From positions 62,001 to 126,000 of the forward strand of contig MU404156.1 of the NCBI GenBank assembly GCA_022695795.1: 64,000 bases of DNA. Reading direction: 5' to 3'. Below are positions 49,512 through 59,300 of the stretch, in pieces; positions within the stretch are counted from its first letter, which is position 1; each line of letters opens with the position of its first letter. The notes beneath the pieces were generated by a model. That model was given only the letters and a program-made list of their open reading frames with translations. It was not told where the DNA came from and did not search any database. A program made the translations under genes and the position numbers. This stretch comes from Biscogniauxia marginata (taxonomy: Eukaryota; Ascomycota; Sordariomycetes; Xylariales; Xylariaceae).

Positions 49512-51788
49512 CTAGTTCCAACTGCCGGCACCACCTTTCCCGCCAAACCCGCCCTCCTCGATCTTCTTCCCTCCCTTCGTCGGCTTCTGCTGCGCGGCCT
49601 CGTGACGACGCAGTTCCTCTGGGACACGAGAGATCGAGCTCTTCGACAGCATCTGTTTGAGGTCGTACATGACGTCCGCATCCTCGTTGCCGAGGAACGT
49701 GATGGCGATACCGCTCTTGCCCGCACGACCCGTACGACCGATACGATGGGTGTAGCTCTCGATGCTCATGGCCATGTTGAAGTTGACGACGAGCGATACA
49801 TCCGGAACATCGATACCACGCCCGGCAAGGTCCGTCGCCACCAGCACGTCAGTTGTGCCATTGCGCACTGACGCAAGGGCCTGTTCTCTCTGCTCCTGCG
49901 TCTTGCTGCCGTGAAGCGTGACCGCAGAAAAGCCCATGTGCTTGATCTCCCGCGCCACGGCATCGCAATTGCGCTTGATGTTGACGAAGACGATGATGGG
50001 TGGTGCGAACTCGTTCGAGGACAGGATCTCTTGGAGTCGCTTTTTGCGGCGGTCCTCACCGGGCACGAATTCAACCCGTTGCTCAACCGTATCCACAGCC
50101 TCGCCGGCGTTACCGATGGTCACGGTGGCGGGCCGGCGCAGATATTTCTTGGCAATTTTCTCGACGGCTGCTGGCATAGTGGCCGTGTACATCATGGTCT
50201 GGCGGTAGCGATCCTTGCCGCCCAAGTGTCGACTCATTAGCTGCGCGTCTTCTGCCGCTTCCGTATCCGGCTTCTCGTTGCTGACAGGGAGTGCGTCCAG
50301 AATCTTGTTGACGGGTTCCTCAAAACCCATGTCTATCATTCGATCGGCCTCGTCCATGATAATGTAACAGCACTGAGACAAGACTAGCAAACGACGTTCG
50401 ATGCAGTCGACCAATCGACCAGGGGTAGCAACAATGATTTCGGCACCATTCCGTAGGGCGAATGCTTGTTCCTCAAGTGAGTGACCACCCACAAGACTTA
50501 CAACGGTGAAGCCGTGCGGTGTTGCAAACTTCCGTGCCTCCGTTTCAATCTGCTGGACCAGTTCTCGAGTTGGGGCAATGATAAGTGAGTACGGCCCATC
50601 ATTCTTCGTAAGCTCGTTCAGCGGCGGCAGCTCTGAAATGTAGACCAGCAGTGGCAGTAGGAAAGCTGCCGTTTTTCCTGAACCGGTAACAGCAACACCA
50701 ATCAGATCCCTCGCCTGTAAAGCAATGGGAATGGCTGCTCGCTGGACGGGGGTAGGCTCATCGTAACCAACTTGGGAAATAATGTCCAGTAACCGTCGGG
50801 GTAATCCTGATTCCTGCCAATTTCGCATCGGGTTGGGGATGAGCCCACCCTTTGTTGAAATACCAAAGTCCTCTTTGAAGATACGCCAGTCGCGTTCCCG
50901 CATGTCCTCCAGTTTCTTCTCCGACCAGTGCTTCCCTAGCGCGTTGCGGTTTGCCCTCTCCTTCGCCCGATGGGCCATTTCTAATAACTCTTGGGCTCGC
51001 GCAGCGCCATTCTCGGGATCGCGCTCGGCAAGTGACATGGCGTATTTTCTCGCATTTTCCTCCGCCATATCATCGCCAAAGCCGGCCAGCCTTCCCCTTC
51101 CGAAAAAAGTTGGTTCAGCTTTCTCCGAGTAGATGGGGTTGTGGTCCTGGCTGGTATCCTCCTCGGCGTCCCACTCGAAGTTGAATTTCTTTTCCGTCGT
51201 CCTTCTTCGTTTCTTCTTGGCCGAGAATGTCGACTGGTTCAATTCTGGCCCCATATATCTCGCCCGGATCAGAGCAGCCTCTGTCTCCTCTGGCGCTCGC
51301 CGTTTCTCTCCTGCCGACGCCCCTTTGTTGCTTGGCTTCCCGCGTGTATCGGCTCGAGAGTTTCCGTTCTCATGACTGTTCGTGTCGCGTCTATCGTGGA
51401 CAGCTTGGCGCATAGCCTTGGGGCCGGTCGGGACGGCAGGTCTGGCATCGCGATCGTGCCCACGTTCGCGATCGCGGCCGGCACGCCTGTCCGATCTCGG
51501 TACGCTCGTAGACATGCCACCGGAGCCATTCCGCGACGACTCTGGTGCTTTCCGGCTCTGCTTTTCTTCCTCTTCTTTCCTCTTCTCTTGGGCCAGTCGC
51601 TCTCGTTCGGCCTTGGATATAAACCGCGGCTTCGCAGCAGCTTCGTCAGCTAGTTTCTTCTTGCGTAGAATATCTTCGATATCCAGGGGCTCCTTTCTTT
51701 TGTTAACGATTCCATTCGTATCGCCGTTTGTGCCGTTCGTACCGTTGGTACTGCTGGCGAGCGAGCCCGCCCGCGGTTGCATTCCCAT
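49512..51788 (-). CDS. prp28: Spliceosomal DEAD-box ATPase Prp28 (DDX23 family)
   Basis: A single exon of 758 codons. Prp28 acts in the nucleus on the U4/U6.U5 tri-snRNP and helps replace U1 by U6 at the 5' splice site. The N-terminal 200 residues are charged and Arg/Ser/Glu-rich, with the family's ILRKKKLADEAAAKPRFISK block near residue 40. Helicase motifs appear in order: Q motif PTPVQRAAIPIALQ, motif I AVTGSGKT (about 366-373), Ia APTREL, Ib TPGRL, motif II DEAD (about 477), motif III as TAT (YTATMP) rather than SAT, which is usual for Prp28, then DLAGRGIDVP and HRIGRTGRAGKSG (about 684). The C-terminus is Gly/Lys-rich (GGKKIEEGGFGGKGGAGSWN). The frame is open for 26 codons upstream of this ATG without another ATG, so an upstream coding exon is possible. 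It is divergent from the mL59 gene. Confidence 0.95.
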   Translation of the reverse strand: MGMQPRAGSLASSTNGTNGTNGDTNGIVNKRKEPLDIEDILRKKKLADEAAAKPRFISKAERERLAQEKRKEEEEKQSRKAPESSRNGSGGMSTSVPRSDRRAGRDRERGHDRDARPAVPTGPKAMRQAVHDRRDTNSHENGNSRADTRGKPSNKGASAGEKRRAPEETEAALIRARYMGPELNQSTFSAKKKRRRTTEKKFNFEWDAEEDTSQDHNPIYSEKAEPTFFGRGRLAGFGDDMAEENARKYAMSLAERDPENGAARAQELLEMAHRAKERANRNALGKHWSEKKLEDMRERDWRIFKEDFGISTKGGLIPNPMRNWQESGLPRRLLDIISQVGYDEPTPVQRAAIPIALQARDLIGVAVTGSGKTAAFLLPLLVYISELPPLNELTKNDGPYSLIIAPTRELVQQIETEARKFATPHGFTVVSLVGGHSLEEQAFALRNGAEIIVATPGRLVDCIERRLLVLSQCCYIIMDEADRMIDMGFEEPVNKILDALPVSNEKPDTEAAEDAQLMSRHLGGKDRYRQTMMYTATMPAAVEKIAKKYLRRPATVTIGNAGEAVDTVEQRVEFVPGEDRRKKRLQEILSSNEFAPPIIVFVNIKRNCDAVAREIKHMGFSAVTLHGSKTQEQREQALASVRNGTTDVLVATDLAGRGIDVPDVSLVVNFNMAMSIESYTHRIGRTGRAGKSGIAITFLGNEDADVMYDLKQMLSKSSISRVPEELRRHEAAQQKPTKGGKKIEEGGFGGKGGAGSWN

Positions 51789-52259
51789 GACGGGCGTCTT
51801 GGTGCGAGAAGCTGTTGGTGGAGATGTAGATGTGAAGGAGTGTTGTTTTTCGTCGTCGTAAGGGTTCAGTAGAGTGTCACTGAGGAATCTAGTCTGCTAG
51901 TGCTATCGCTTCAGGAAGGCGTTGTCAAAAGAGTCAGCAGCCGTCGAGGGCTGTCTCTGTAGATTAGGTAGGTAGATTGTTAAATGTTTGTAGGGTAAGT
52001 TTGGTAAGTTTTCCTTTAAGGCAGGGAAAGGCAAATCGATGGCTGCTGCTGCGGAACACCGAACACTGGAGAATGGGATCCACTATAGTTTCACAGCCAA
52101 TCGGAGGATTTAGCGCCACATCCCTGCTAAAGTACCACCAAGTACCACCAAATACCGTCAAAAATTGGGAAGCTCTCCAGTCGAGCTGTCGCTGGCCCTC
52201 TCTTCTTGAAGAATCCAAGGCGAGCCTCTACGTTCAGTTTTCGCTCTTCACCTGCGAAG
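51789..52259. promoter_or_regulatory. Divergent promoter between prp28 and mL59
   Basis: 471 bp separate the two start codons. It contains AGTACCACCA twice (around 52,131-52,150) and a CCAATCGG element (52,097-52,104). Both genes are housekeeping, so a shared nucleosome-free promoter is likely (inference). Confidence 0.5.
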
Positions 52260-52888
52260 ATGGCGGTCAACATGAAATACGTCGAGCTGGCGAAGCAGCT
52301 GCACCCGCGCCTGCAGCGGTTCCTCGCCAAGTACCCCCCGAACCAGATCCTGCCCGCCTCGACGAGAACGAACACCGTCAAGGACGGCGCAACGCCCAAC
52401 CCGTTCCTCCCGCACAAGCACCCCATCACAGGCAGGTGGCACGAGCCGGAGTACTCGCTGAGGCGGCAGGCCGAGCTGGTCAAGCTGGCGCGCGAGCAGG
52501 GCGTAGAGGAGCTGCTGCCGTTCACGTCCAAGGGCACCGAGGAGCGGATACGGAACAGGGTCGAGCACGGTCTGCGGGTACGGGGTACGGGTGTTGGGCA
52601 GAAGGTCAAGGGTCACTTGCACGAGAGGATGTTGGCTGCCAAGTACGTCACGATCGCCCGAGACTACCCAGGCGCTCTCCCACGAGGGAGTGGCCGGTCG
52701 AACATATACCAGATACTAACTATGGGAACAGGATGGAGAAGAGGAGAACAGCCATGCTGGGAATGCCGAGGCTTGTCAGAGAATGGCGGAAGGCAAGTCT
52801 TCTTACACATATATTCTTACCTTGCTACGACGATGCTAACCGAAAGTTGCAGACGGGGAAGAGCAAATGGACGAAATACCCCAAATAA
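52260..52888 (+). CDS. mrpl25: Mitochondrial large-subunit ribosomal protein mL59 (MRPL25)
   Basis: Three exons: 52260-52642, 52732-52792, 52853-52888, giving 159 residues. The second intron begins with GC (AAG|GCAAGT). The sequence LQRFLAKYPPNQ, NPFLPHKHPITGRWHEPEYSL and RRQAELVKLAREQGVEELLP is the fungal mL59/MRPL25 domain; the C-terminus is basic (RLVREWRKTGKSKWTKYPK), fitting rRNA contact in the mitochondrial 54S subunit. A cleavable presequence is not obvious, as in other members. A second upstream in-frame ATG exists at 52206; the 52260 ATG is preferred because the family starts close to this motif order. Confidence 0.9.
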
Positions 52889-53554
52889 ACGTCTATATGA
52901 TGAAATTTCGGTACGATTTCGCGGGCCGCTTGAGTGTACAAACTTTATGTATTATCTTATACGGGAACATCCTAGGGTTACATGCCAGGATACCAAAAGC
53001 ATCATCAGCATCGGGAAGCTCAGGAGCTTGCCAGACTTGTACACGTGAGAAGAGGGACGTGATAACGAAAGGCATAACGAAAGGTATAACGCAGGTAGGA
53101 AAACCCCTGTTGATGGTAAGTATCAAATGCAAAAAAAAAACCCGGTCTACAATATGGCCAAATATCTATCTCCCTCCTTTAATTCCCCTTTCTTTTCTTG
53201 ATTTGATAAGTCTTTCGTACATGCTCACGTGACTCGTCCGCGCGATTGACTTCAACCCTCAAAAAACCGGTTTTCCACTCTTAGCATGTGCCAGAGACTC
53301 GGATCTCAACTTACACGAGGGCGCAACTCTCCCGATCTTCGTTTTTTATGACGTTATTATAATATTTTATCAATCACCTCCTCTTCTTATTCCCCCCCCC
53401 CCCAATTTTCTTCCCAATTCCTGAATCCCACAATAAAACCGACAGAAAACCAATCAAAGATTGTTTGGTTTTCTTCTTCTCTTTTTAGTCTAACCAGCTA
53501 CTTACCCTTGAAGGGAGGAGGGAAGGAGAGGCGAATTCTGTCTTTTCTCCCCTA
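52889..53554. other. Intergenic / dph4 promoter
   Basis: Contains a run of about 12 C at 53,392-53,403 and a pyrimidine-rich leader (TTTTCTTCTTCTCTTTTTAG, about 53,468-53,488) before the dph4 start. No gene seen. Confidence 0.5.
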
Positions 53555-54496
53555 ATGGCGCCCCAGACGTCCAAGACGTCGGCAGAACCGACGTTCTACG
53601 AGATCCTCGCACTCACGCCCCAGCACCTGGAGGGCCAAGCGGCCCCGGCGCAGCAGAAAGTCGTCAAGCAGGCGTACCACCGGGCGCTGCTGAGACACCA
53701 CCCGGACAAGAAAATATCCCCTATATCACCATCATCGTCTTCGTCGTCGTCAGCCTCAGCATCAGCCTCAACCTCTAAACCCAACCCATCCCCTTCATCA
53801 TCCCCTTCTTCGCAATCCAAAAGCAAAAGCAAAAGCAAAAGCAGCGATAGCAGTAGCAGTAGCAGCAAGAATGGCGGCATAATCTTCACCGTCGACCAGA
53901 TCCAGCAGGCCTACGGCGTGCTCTCGGACCGCAAGCAGCGCGCCGAGTACGACCAGAGCCTCCGGCACCAGCGGGTCGCCGCCGCCTCCCCGTCCTCCTC
54001 GTTCCGCACCGGCGTCGAGACCGTCGACCTGGATGACCTGGGCTTCGACGAGCGCACGGGGGTGTACCACCGGGGGTGCCGGTGCGGCAACGCGCGGGGC
54101 TACGCGTTCACGGAGGAGGACCTCGACGAGTTCGAGGACGACGGCGTGCTCATGGTCGAGTGCCTCGACTGCAGTCTCTGGCTGCGGGTCCTGTTCGCCC
54201 CCGCCGCCGACGACGACGACGACGACGACGACGAAGAAGGAGAAAGTGCGGTGGTGGACAACGAGCCGGTGAACCACAGGCAGCAGGGGGGAGGAGGAGG
54301 AGGAGGAGGAGGAGGAGAAGCAAGGATCAGTATCGGCGTTCCGGAGGGGACGACAGGTATCGAGGTGAGGAGACGCGGCAGCAGCGCGGGCTCGGGCGAG
54401 GGCAAAGGGTGGAAGTTCAACTGGAGCTTCAACTGGGGGATATCGGTCTCTGGGTCCGCCGTGGCGGCGACGGCCAGGACGGGGACGGAAAGATAA
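53555..54496 (+). CDS. dph4: Diphthamide biosynthesis J-protein Dph4 (DnaJ + CSL zinc finger)
   Basis: A single exon of 313 residues. Dph4 supports formation of diphthamide on elongation factor 2, working with the Dph1-Dph2 radical enzyme, and is a J-domain/iron-binding protein. The J domain starts at about residue 12 (TFYEILAL) with HPD at 49-51 and ends with QIQQAYGVLSDRKQRAEYD. The two halves are separated by about 50 residues of almost only Ser, Lys, Pro and Ala, an unusual insertion after HPD. The DPH-type zinc finger has Cys175-x-Cys177 and Cys203-x2-Cys206 (GCRCGNARGYAF...ECLDCSLWLRV). It is followed by eight consecutive Asp residues, a Gly run, and an aromatic end segment (GKGWKFNWSFNWG). 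The low-complexity tracts are in frame and the core is intact. Confidence 0.92.
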   Translation: MAPQTSKTSAEPTFYEILALTPQHLEGQAAPAQQKVVKQAYHRALLRHHPDKKISPISPSSSSSSSASASASTSKPNPSPSSSPSSQSKSKSKSKSSDSSSSSSKNGGIIFTVDQIQQAYGVLSDRKQRAEYDQSLRHQRVAAASPSSSFRTGVETVDLDDLGFDERTGVYHRGCRCGNARGYAFTEEDLDEFEDDGVLMVECLDCSLWLRVLFAPAADDDDDDDDEEGESAVVDNEPVNHRQQGGGGGGGGGGEARISIGVPEGTTGIEVRRRGSSAGSGEGKGWKFNWSFNWGISVSGSAVAATARTGTER

Positions 54497-55342
54497 GTAG
54501 ATAGATACATGCATACATACATAATCTGGGCAAGATGAAGAAACACACGAGGTTACGAAAATGGGAAAAGAAAAACGGGACGCAAAGACCATCTACGACT
54601 AATACCCAAACGGACATTAAACAAAACAAAAAAAAATCTAATGAGTTAGCCAGCTCTCTCTTACCTAGCTGGAGAGCTTCTAGCATACAAAAACTAGCTC
54701 CTTTGTAGATTAGGCATCTTAGTAATGAAATCAATGATTATATGATCTATATACTTGCTTATGTATATTACCCCTAAATGCGTTGCACTTGGCTTCACAG
54801 CCGCCAGCTTGTGTACAATTGCCATGTGTACCGCTGAAACACACGGGCGCGAAGGTGACAGGTCAAATGCGACAGCAATGCACTGCCACGCGATTCGAGG
54901 CTCGGGAGGGACCGTCGCTTGACGCACTCGGGCCGTACCAGCACGTAGGTAGGTCCCTTGGAAATACATTATCCCATCTTTTCCCGATGATGAGACAGTC
55001 CGTAAGGAGCATCACAGACTTGAAATAGCGCGGGTGACACTGATATGAGTCACATTCTCTCGGTTATATGTTATGAAGTACGAGTTTATTTGTCCAGACG
55101 GATTTGCATTAAGAGTCTAAAAGTCAAGCATTCTGTGATGAACCTCCCAAAAGCTCTTCTTTAGCCCTTTTTGCCGTACGAAAGGAGATCCCTCCAAAGT
55201 CTTTGTGTATTGCCACGCGAAGAAAAATCATGCAGAATCTCAATTAGAGGTTTCTCAAGCAACACTCCATAGACACCAGATTCCACCCAAGTCCACAAAC
55301 ACCTCCTTAGATATTGCGAGAGTTGTCGGGTAGGCGGACGCT
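54497..55342. other. Convergent intergenic region
   Basis: 3' flanks of dph4 and the 14-3-3 gene. A (GATA/CATA)-like run lies at 54,499-54,523. No gene recognised. Confidence 0.5.
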
Positions 55343-56362
55343 TTACTCGGCGGCCTTGGGCTCCTCAGCGGGCGCCTCAGGAGCCTTCTCCTGCTCTGGA
55401 GCAGCGGCAGCCGACTCAGCAGGGGGCTCGGCCTCTGAAGAAGTCCAGAGAGTCTATTTTCCAAGTTAGAATAATCAACGACCAGAAAAAGGACTTGGGA
55501 CACATACCAGGTTGTCACGCAGAAGTTGCATGATAAGAGTCGAGTCCTTGTAGCTCTCCTCGCTCAGGGTATCGAGTTCTACGGAAACCGGGTTAGTTAT
55601 TTACTTCAACAGTTCTTTCCGATCTAAAGCTTACCAGCAATGGCATCATCGAAAGCCTGCTTGGCAAGGTGGCAAGCCTGGTCGGGGGCGTTCAAGATCT
55701 CGTAGTAGAAGACGGAGAAGTTGAGGGCAAGGCCCAGGCGGATGGGGTGCGTAGGAGGCAGCTCGGTCTGAGCAACCTCGGTAGCAGCCTTGTAAGCCTC
55801 CAGCGACTTGTCGGCAGACTCCTTGCGTCGATCGCCAATAGCGAACTCGGCCAGGTAACGGTGGTAGTCACCCTTCCTGGTAAGGGAGTCAGTCATATGC
55901 GGGGATACGGTAGGCAGATATAACACGCATACATCTTGTGGTAGAAGACCTTCGACTCGCCGGACTTAGCAGACGGGATAAGGTGCTTGTCCAGAACATC
56001 GAGGATGTCATCGCAAATCTTGGCAAGCTCGGCCTCAATTTTCTGTCGGTACTCCTTGATGAGACCGACCTGGGACGAATTGCCCTTAGACTCCTCCTTC
56101 TGCTCAATGGAGGTGACGATTCTCCAGGAGGCACGGCGGGCACCGATGACGTTCTTGTACGCGACGGAAAGGAGATTGCGCTCCTCGACGGTCAGGTCGC
56201 GGTCCTCAGAGGCGACGATCTTCATGTTCTCGACCATCTCTATTAGGGGAAGTCAGCAAGGCAGCTCCGCTTAGCATTGCGAACATTTCGACACAACCTA
56301 CCTTCATATCGCTCGGCCTGCTCAGCCAGCTTGGCGAGATACACAGCATCCTCGTGAGCCAT
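55343..56362 (-). CDS. bmh1: 14-3-3 phosphopeptide-binding protein
   Basis: Five exons (56362-56302, 56239-55933, 55876-55635, 55578-55508, 55453-55343) give 263 residues, normal for fungi. 14-3-3 dimers bind phosphoserine/threonine motifs and regulate signalling, the cell cycle and metabolism in the cytosol. Both family signatures are present: [13 protein letters not shown] near residue 40 and [18 protein letters not shown] near the end of the globular part, the latter split by the last intron. The first segment [20 protein letters not shown] forms the dimer-interface helices. The C-terminal tail is Ala/Glu/Pro-rich and acidic (EEPKAAE end), variable in the family. All introns are 54-62 bp with standard GT-AG ends. 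The upstream region is CA/GT-rich. Confidence 0.97.
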
Positions 56363-59300
56363 ATTGGCGACTTGAGATTTGATGGAATCGAGGCTAATAG
56401 TCAGAGAGTTGTTAGCTACCAGCCTTGAAGGCGTGTGTGTTGGCAGTTTTCGGACAAATATGCGGTGGGGGTGATGAAGAAAAATCAAGATAAGAGTGCG
56501 CGCAAAGTTGGGGGGAAGGAGAAATAGAAAACTAAGGGTAGTAAGTAATTTAAAAGCCTGGGAAAAAAAAACCCCAATATCAGATGATGCGGAGGGGTTT
56601 TTTTTCTTTGGGTTATCAGGGCCTAGAGAGTGGCTGTGATGCCATCAAGGTCTAGTAGTAGTGAATGATCCCAGGTGAACAATAATTGATGTGCCCGTGT
56701 GAACCCCCGCCTCCGGTGGGGTTTGCGCCTACCGCTGCGACCAGATAACGCGTGTCCGGAGATTGGTGTAAGCGTGTGTAGATTGTCGCAAGGGTCAATT
56801 GAGATAGATGATGGATCGGTCTCGGTCGGTGATAGGCTATGGTGGTGGCAGTGGCAGTTGTGGTTGTTGTTATTGTTGTCGTCGTTGTTGTGTGTATTTA
56901 CGACAGGCGAGGGCGAGGAGGCGGTCGTAGTGTGCGTAGTGTGCGGGCGATGACGAAAGTTGCAGCAGGGCGGGAGGGAGATTTGAGATTCGGGGTTGCA
57001 GGCCAAGCAGGGAAAAAAAAAGGACATGACATGTGTGATGGGCAGAGAGCACATGAGCAAATGGAGGGTAGGGGAAATAAAGGAGGAAACAGCACGTACC
57101 TTTGGTATCACTCGTGTAGTATTGGGTTGTCAAGGAGTGGCGGACCTGTACAGCGTGGTGCACAAGAGAGAAGCGCAAATGGGAGAGATGTGTGGGAGAA
57201 GGAGAAAAATAACGACGAGGTGTATGAGGTGAGGTGGAAGGGGAAGTGGGTGTGGGCGTGTATGTGGTGTTGTTGTTGTGGTGATTTCTAGAAAGCAAAA
57301 GTTTTGGGAGGGTTTTTGTGTAGACAAGAGGGGAGTTGTTGCAGCGGGATGAGAATGACTGGTTGAGTGGGAAGAAAGGGTGCCGTGCGGAGCAGGTAGT
57401 AGGACAGCCTGTACCTACTATACATAGTGTAGGTACATGAGGTATGTATGTACTTGTAATTCTACATGTATTACCACCAACAAGCAGGTACCCTGATATT
57501 TGCGGCTACATAAGGTAGGTACTGCAATTAGGTATGTACTTCAGGTAGGCACCTTAGGCAGGTAGCCTTAGGTACGTACTTGGCCTAACAGGTCAGGTTG
57601 CCTACACTATAAAGGCCCTCACTCTATACATAGGTAACTGCCTTATTACATACATGTATGTTATGCCTGAGATGCCTAACTTGAGGGCAAGGCTCGGAAG
57701 GGGTCATTAACCTACATACCTAGACATAAAAGTCTTACTTTTTCCTCTTCGTTTTCTACCTCATATATGTAGGTACCTACTTACCTTACAGCACTGTACG
57801 TAGTATGTACCTTAGATTAGGTACCTCCATTTTAGACAAATTTCTAGTAGTGTTGGTCATGTGTTCATTGCTTCCACTCTTGCACTATTAATTAAATTTA
57901 GACATGCTGACATCCTGTCCTCATATTTCTCTGTCTCTTCATATTGCCTAGTGTAAAGTATTTATGATGCTAATTAGTCCCCGTGCTCAGCCAGCCTCGA
58001 CTTACTCACACAAATTTGACATATCCATACTTAACATGCCTGTACGTGCACACACTCCCTACGTGTCCCCGTGTACCACATTTGTATCGCACCTCCTGAA
58101 GAATTTAAAACCATATTAGTTTGAATAACGTCACTTATCGCACTCTACATTCTATCTATCATCGTCCTGACTCAACAACAGATGCCATTTCTCCCTCCAG
58201 CCCATTCTTCTATCCACACCCAGCCTGCCTAACTCGCCCCCCCCAGCGATCCTCATAACGAGATTCCAAGATCCCTTTCCCCCCACTCCATCTACAAATA
58301 GGCCCAGTCTAGATGGAGAGTTGGTTACCCCTAAGTCAACCAATCAGCATATCCATGCGATAATTAAAGGCAATTCAAGCACGAGCCACATCGTCATTCC
58401 TAGCAGTATTGGGGCAAAAGGAGGTCTTGGCACAGCAAAATTAGGTATATTACAACTAAGATTCGCAGCGGTGTCCTAGATTGTGCTAAATGATTACCTG
58501 CAAGGAGGTAGGCGCCTATGAACCCTCTTATCTTATCATCTTATCTTATCTACCAGTACATACCACCTGACATACCCCTAGAGGCATACAAGTACCTACG
58601 GTACCTACAGGTTGGTAGTCGACTGAGGTTGTTAAAAAGAATTGTGATGTGTCCGTGGAGGTCTTCTCCTTTCTGACCTCTTTCGCTTTTCCTCTCAGGA
58701 AACATAGGCAACAAGGTCGCAAGCATGGGTTAGGAGCTTACTTTCAACGAACAACAGCAGAGATTACGCTCCAGTTGTGAGTATACCACATAGGTAGTGA
58801 GTAATTCAACTTGACGGCTTTGTAGTGATCTAAGGAATAAAATCTAGCAAGCCGTCACACCTGCTCCTTCTCACCGGTATGCTACATTGGCTAAGCTCAT
58901 GAGCAGCGTGGCTGGTGTTGTCGGTGCTGTTAACCACCCCCTCTGCCCCCCTTTTTTCCCCTTTCTTTTTATCAAGAGTGTTAAATAGGGGGCGCTTCAC
59001 ATCTTCAGCTACCGATTTGCTATATGAAAGCAAATTCTGGATCATCCACGTTATAAGAAGACTGGAGACTTCGTAAACAGTATATTTTCCAAACCCAGCG
59101 AGGCGGCTGGATGTTTTGAATATTTGCGCCGACTTTGGTGGATGGTAGCCTACACCATCATCCAATATCATCAAGGCATATTGAACAGCTCTATGTCGCT
59201 GGTATAATCTCGTGGCTAATAAGCATAAGCAGGGCATGATTGCAGTAGATCTTGTCACCCCTCTAGTTACCTGTTATCCATATGTGTATCTAGGGACGCG

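Noticed and set aside
54033..54504. Long frames overlapping dph4 in other frames and on the opposite strand
   Set aside because: They are shadows created by GC-rich codons and the Asp/Gly/Ser low-complexity tracts of the real gene.
56623..57111. 162-codon minus-strand frame with His/Asn/Thr runs
   Set aside because: It is the reverse of a GT-rich promoter tract upstream of the 14-3-3 gene; repeats explain its openness.
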